This document shows, piece after piece, positions 16,359 to 17,759 of a stretch of DNA of 17,759 nt (positions within the stretch are counted from its first letter, which is position 1; every line of letters begins with the position of its first letter). Under the pieces are notes generated by a model. That model did no database searches, was not told the DNA's origin, and saw only the letters and a program-made list of their open reading frames with translations. This DNA comes from Bifidobacteriaceae bacterium (GTDB lineage: Bacteria > Actinomycetota > Actinomycetes > Actinomycetales > WQXJ01), in the NCBI GenBank assembly GCA_031266115.1, contig JAISBQ010000198.1, positions 1 to 17,759 of the forward strand. Direction: 5' to 3'. The position numbers and the translations under genes were made by a program.

Positions 16359-17555
16359 ATGCCCTTCTTGGCGATCACCGATGCACGCGTCATGACCGCG
16401 GGTCGGATGGATCAAGAACCCCAGACCGTATTGATCAACGGCCGCCGCATCGCAGCCGTTGGCAAAGGGGTGGACATCCCGCGTCACGCGACAGTGATCG
16501 ACGCCAACGGCAACTCACTCCTGCCCGGCCTTATCGACGCGCACTGCCATGCCTACGGCTTCTCACTGTCACTTGAGGAGATGGAGAAGTGGCCACTCAG
16601 CTACGCGGCATTGCGAGCGGCCCAGCGGCTCAAGGCTGCTTTGCGTCGCGGCTTCACGACGGTTCGCGATGTCGCAGGCGGCGACCCGGGACTTGCCAGA
16701 GCGATCAGCGAAGGTATCATCATCGCTCCCCGCTATCTCTACACCGGACCGGCGCTCTCGCAGACAGGAGGACACGGCGACGGGCGAAGCCCTCTGATCC
16801 AGGAGCCGCCCTATTGCGGGTGCTCCACCAATGTGGTCGATGGAGTCGAGGCCGTCCGCCGCCGGGTGAGGGAGTTGCTGCGTCAAGGCGCCCACGCGAT
16901 CAAGTTGCTGACATCAGGTGGGGTTATTTCGCCAACCGACCCGTTAGAAGTACCGCAGTATTCGGCAGAAGAGATCGCCGTCGCCTGTGGGGAGGCGAAC
17001 CGTCGAGGTACCTATGTCACCGCTCACGCCTACTCGCCGGCCGCGATCCTGCATTCGATCAACCACGGCGTTCGGTGCATTGAGCACGGAAACCTCCTCG
17101 ACGCGCCGACCGCGGCGACGATGGCGGAATTGGGCGTAGCCCTCGTGCCAACCCTCGCCACCTACGACGCCATGGACCGCCGCGGACACGAGGTCGGACT
17201 CACCGAAGCAGGCCGGGAGAAGAACACCGCGGTACTCGACGCGGGAAGGAATGCTATTCGCGTGGCACGCGCGGCCGGCGTGCGAATCGGCTTCGGCACC
17301 GATCTCATGGGCGACCTCGAAGACGAACAACTCCAGGGCCTTCGCCTGCAGAGCGGTGTTGAGGGAATCGAACGCACCATTGAGGCCGCGACCGCCACCA
17401 ATGCGGGGATTCTGGGTATGGGCGATCGGATAGGACGGATTGAACCGGGCATGGCGGCAGACCTGGTGCTGTTTGCCGGAGACCTGCGGCGCGATCCGGA
17501 ACTCCTGTGGACCGGTGAGCGTACCGTCATATTCGGCGGGCAGATAGTCCGGTGA
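16359..17555 (+). CDS. Metal-dependent amidohydrolase, COG1228 (imidazolonepropionase/prolidase-like)
   Basis: 398 residues with no signal peptide, so cytoplasmic. The amidohydrolase metal centre is visible: DAHCH (His62, His64), AIKLLTSGG (Lys182, the position of the bridging carboxylated Lys), TAHAY (His223), IEHGN (His243) and GFGTD (Asp315). A short N-terminal beta-sandwich strand set (ITDARVMTAG, VLINGRRIAAVG) and the closing GRIEPGMAADLVLF are also typical. The TGGHGD motif near residue 140 is shared with COG1228 members shown to be Xaa-Pro or Xaa-Arg dipeptidases. In this cluster it may hydrolyse the linear amide, carbamoyl or dipeptide product released by HyuAB (inference). The start ATG follows a weak AAGAGA Shine-Dalgarno, 20 bp after the permease. 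It is the last recognised gene of the cluster, and no terminator is evident after it. Confidence 0.9.
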   Translation: MPFLAITDARVMTAGRMDQEPQTVLINGRRIAAVGKGVDIPRHATVIDANGNSLLPGLIDAHCHAYGFSLSLEEMEKWPLSYAALRAAQRLKAALRRGFTTVRDVAGGDPGLARAISEGIIIAPRYLYTGPALSQTGGHGDGRSPLIQEPPYCGCSTNVVDGVEAVRRRVRELLRQGAHAIKLLTSGGVISPTDPLEVPQYSAEEIAVACGEANRRGTYVTAHAYSPAAILHSINHGVRCIEHGNLLDAPTAATMAELGVALVPTLATYDAMDRRGHEVGLTEAGREKNTAVLDAGRNAIRVARAAGVRIGFGTDLMGDLEDEQLQGLRLQSGVEGIERTIEAATATNAGILGMGDRIGRIEPGMAADLVLFAGDLRRDPELLWTGERTVIFGGQIVR

Positions 17556-17759
17556 CTAGCTCGGACTACCCTACCTACTCCAGCTCGCGGCCCCTGTACA
17601 TGAACCGGCATCGGGCCGACCCACTCAATCCGGCGTGCAGACCTGAGGTTACGTCTTCTGGGTTGGGGCCCCCGGAGTTCCTGACTGGTCTGACCTGGGG
17701 TTTCACGGGGTCACGGGCACGCCACCAGGGGTCTTCCTCTGGCAACACGCCACGGAGGG
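17556..17759. other. Right-edge segment with no recognised family
   Basis: These 204 bp hold no gene family I can identify and no intrinsic terminator for the plus cluster. GGGGCCCCC (near 17667) is locally self-complementary. Both strands contain long open frames to the edge. The segment lacks the strongly GC-biased third codon positions of its neighbours in every frame I read. Confidence 0.5.
17575..17759 (-). CDS. Possible C-terminal end of a convergent gene, partial, unknown function
   Basis: The minus frame is open from the window edge for 60 codons to TAG (17577-17575), 19 bp past the amidohydrolase stop. It reads ...LPEEDPWWRARDPVKPQ... and ends SARCRFMYRGRELE. The Trp/Arg/Pro mix looks more protein-like than the opposite frame, but third positions are less GC-rich and AGA, AGG and GGG codons appear, unlike the other genes here. 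It could be a real convergent gene, the tail of a mobile-element protein, or chance. I do not recognise it. Confidence 0.25.
   Translation of the reverse strand, partial: LRGVLPEEDPWWRARDPVKPQVRPVRNSGGPNPEDVTSGLHAGLSGSARCRFMYRGRELE

Noticed and set aside
17552..17759. Plus-strand frame starting with GTG overlapping the amidohydrolase stop (GTGA)
   Set aside because: The junction resembles a coupled start, but there is no ribosome site. The reading is Ser/Arg/Pro-rich without protein-like pattern, and codon bias does not match the cluster.
1..17759. tRNA, rRNA, insertion-sequence ends, attachment sites
   Set aside because: No tRNA-like cloverleaf, rRNA segment, transposase motif or flanking direct repeats were recognised on either strand by eye. 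A tRNAscan/Infernal run would be decisive.

Overview
The window is high-GC DNA (GC-rich third codon positions, GTG starts, short or overlapping gene junctions) and reads as part of an actinobacterial chromosome. The strongest taxonomic clue is an adnA-adnB pair, the two-subunit DNA-end-resection motor-nuclease known from mycobacteria and other actinobacteria. I cannot name a genus.

Left part, minus strand (1-8335): three genes read leftwards, adnA (8335-5141), adnB (5144-1815, joined by a 4-nt GTGA overlap) and a phosphotransferase-fold protein (from about 1638 to beyond the left edge). The phosphotransferase-like protein has a coiled-coil segment and a long Pro/Ala/Thr-rich tail that is still open at base 1. 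AdnA and AdnB each pair a UvrD-type motor with a RecB-type nuclease. AdnB keeps the canonical ATPase motifs, whereas AdnA has weakened ones and a four-cysteine pattern that suggests an Fe-S cluster.

Middle (8336-8731): a 396-bp divergent intergenic region without a convincing gene. It contains four inverted repeats stacked within 75 bp. The last, TGTGACCTAGATCACA, is a perfect match to the CRP/GlxR consensus. Just before the first plus-strand gene, two mutually exclusive RNA hairpins can be drawn, and one of them buries the Shine-Dalgarno sequence.

Right part, plus strand (8732-17555): a tightly packed seven-gene cluster. It encodes a small ABM-like alpha/beta-barrel protein, the two subunits of an ATP-dependent hydantoinase/oxoprolinase (HyuA, HyuB), a binding lipoprotein, a duplicated-domain ABC ATPase and a permease of the ribose/galactose (CUT2) type, and a COG1228-type metal-dependent amidohydrolase. 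The simplest reading is a self-contained catabolic unit. A small cyclic amide (hydantoin, oxoproline, lactam or similar) or its precursor is bound outside the cell and imported. HyuAB opens the ring at the cost of ATP, and the amidohydrolase cleaves a further amide or peptide bond. The substrate cannot be read from sequence. No transcription-factor gene is present, so any regulator lies outside the window.

Right edge (17556-17759): about 200 bp with no recognisable family. A minus-strand frame open for 60 codons from the edge to a stop at 17575 may be the 3' end of a convergent gene, or repeat or mobile-element DNA.
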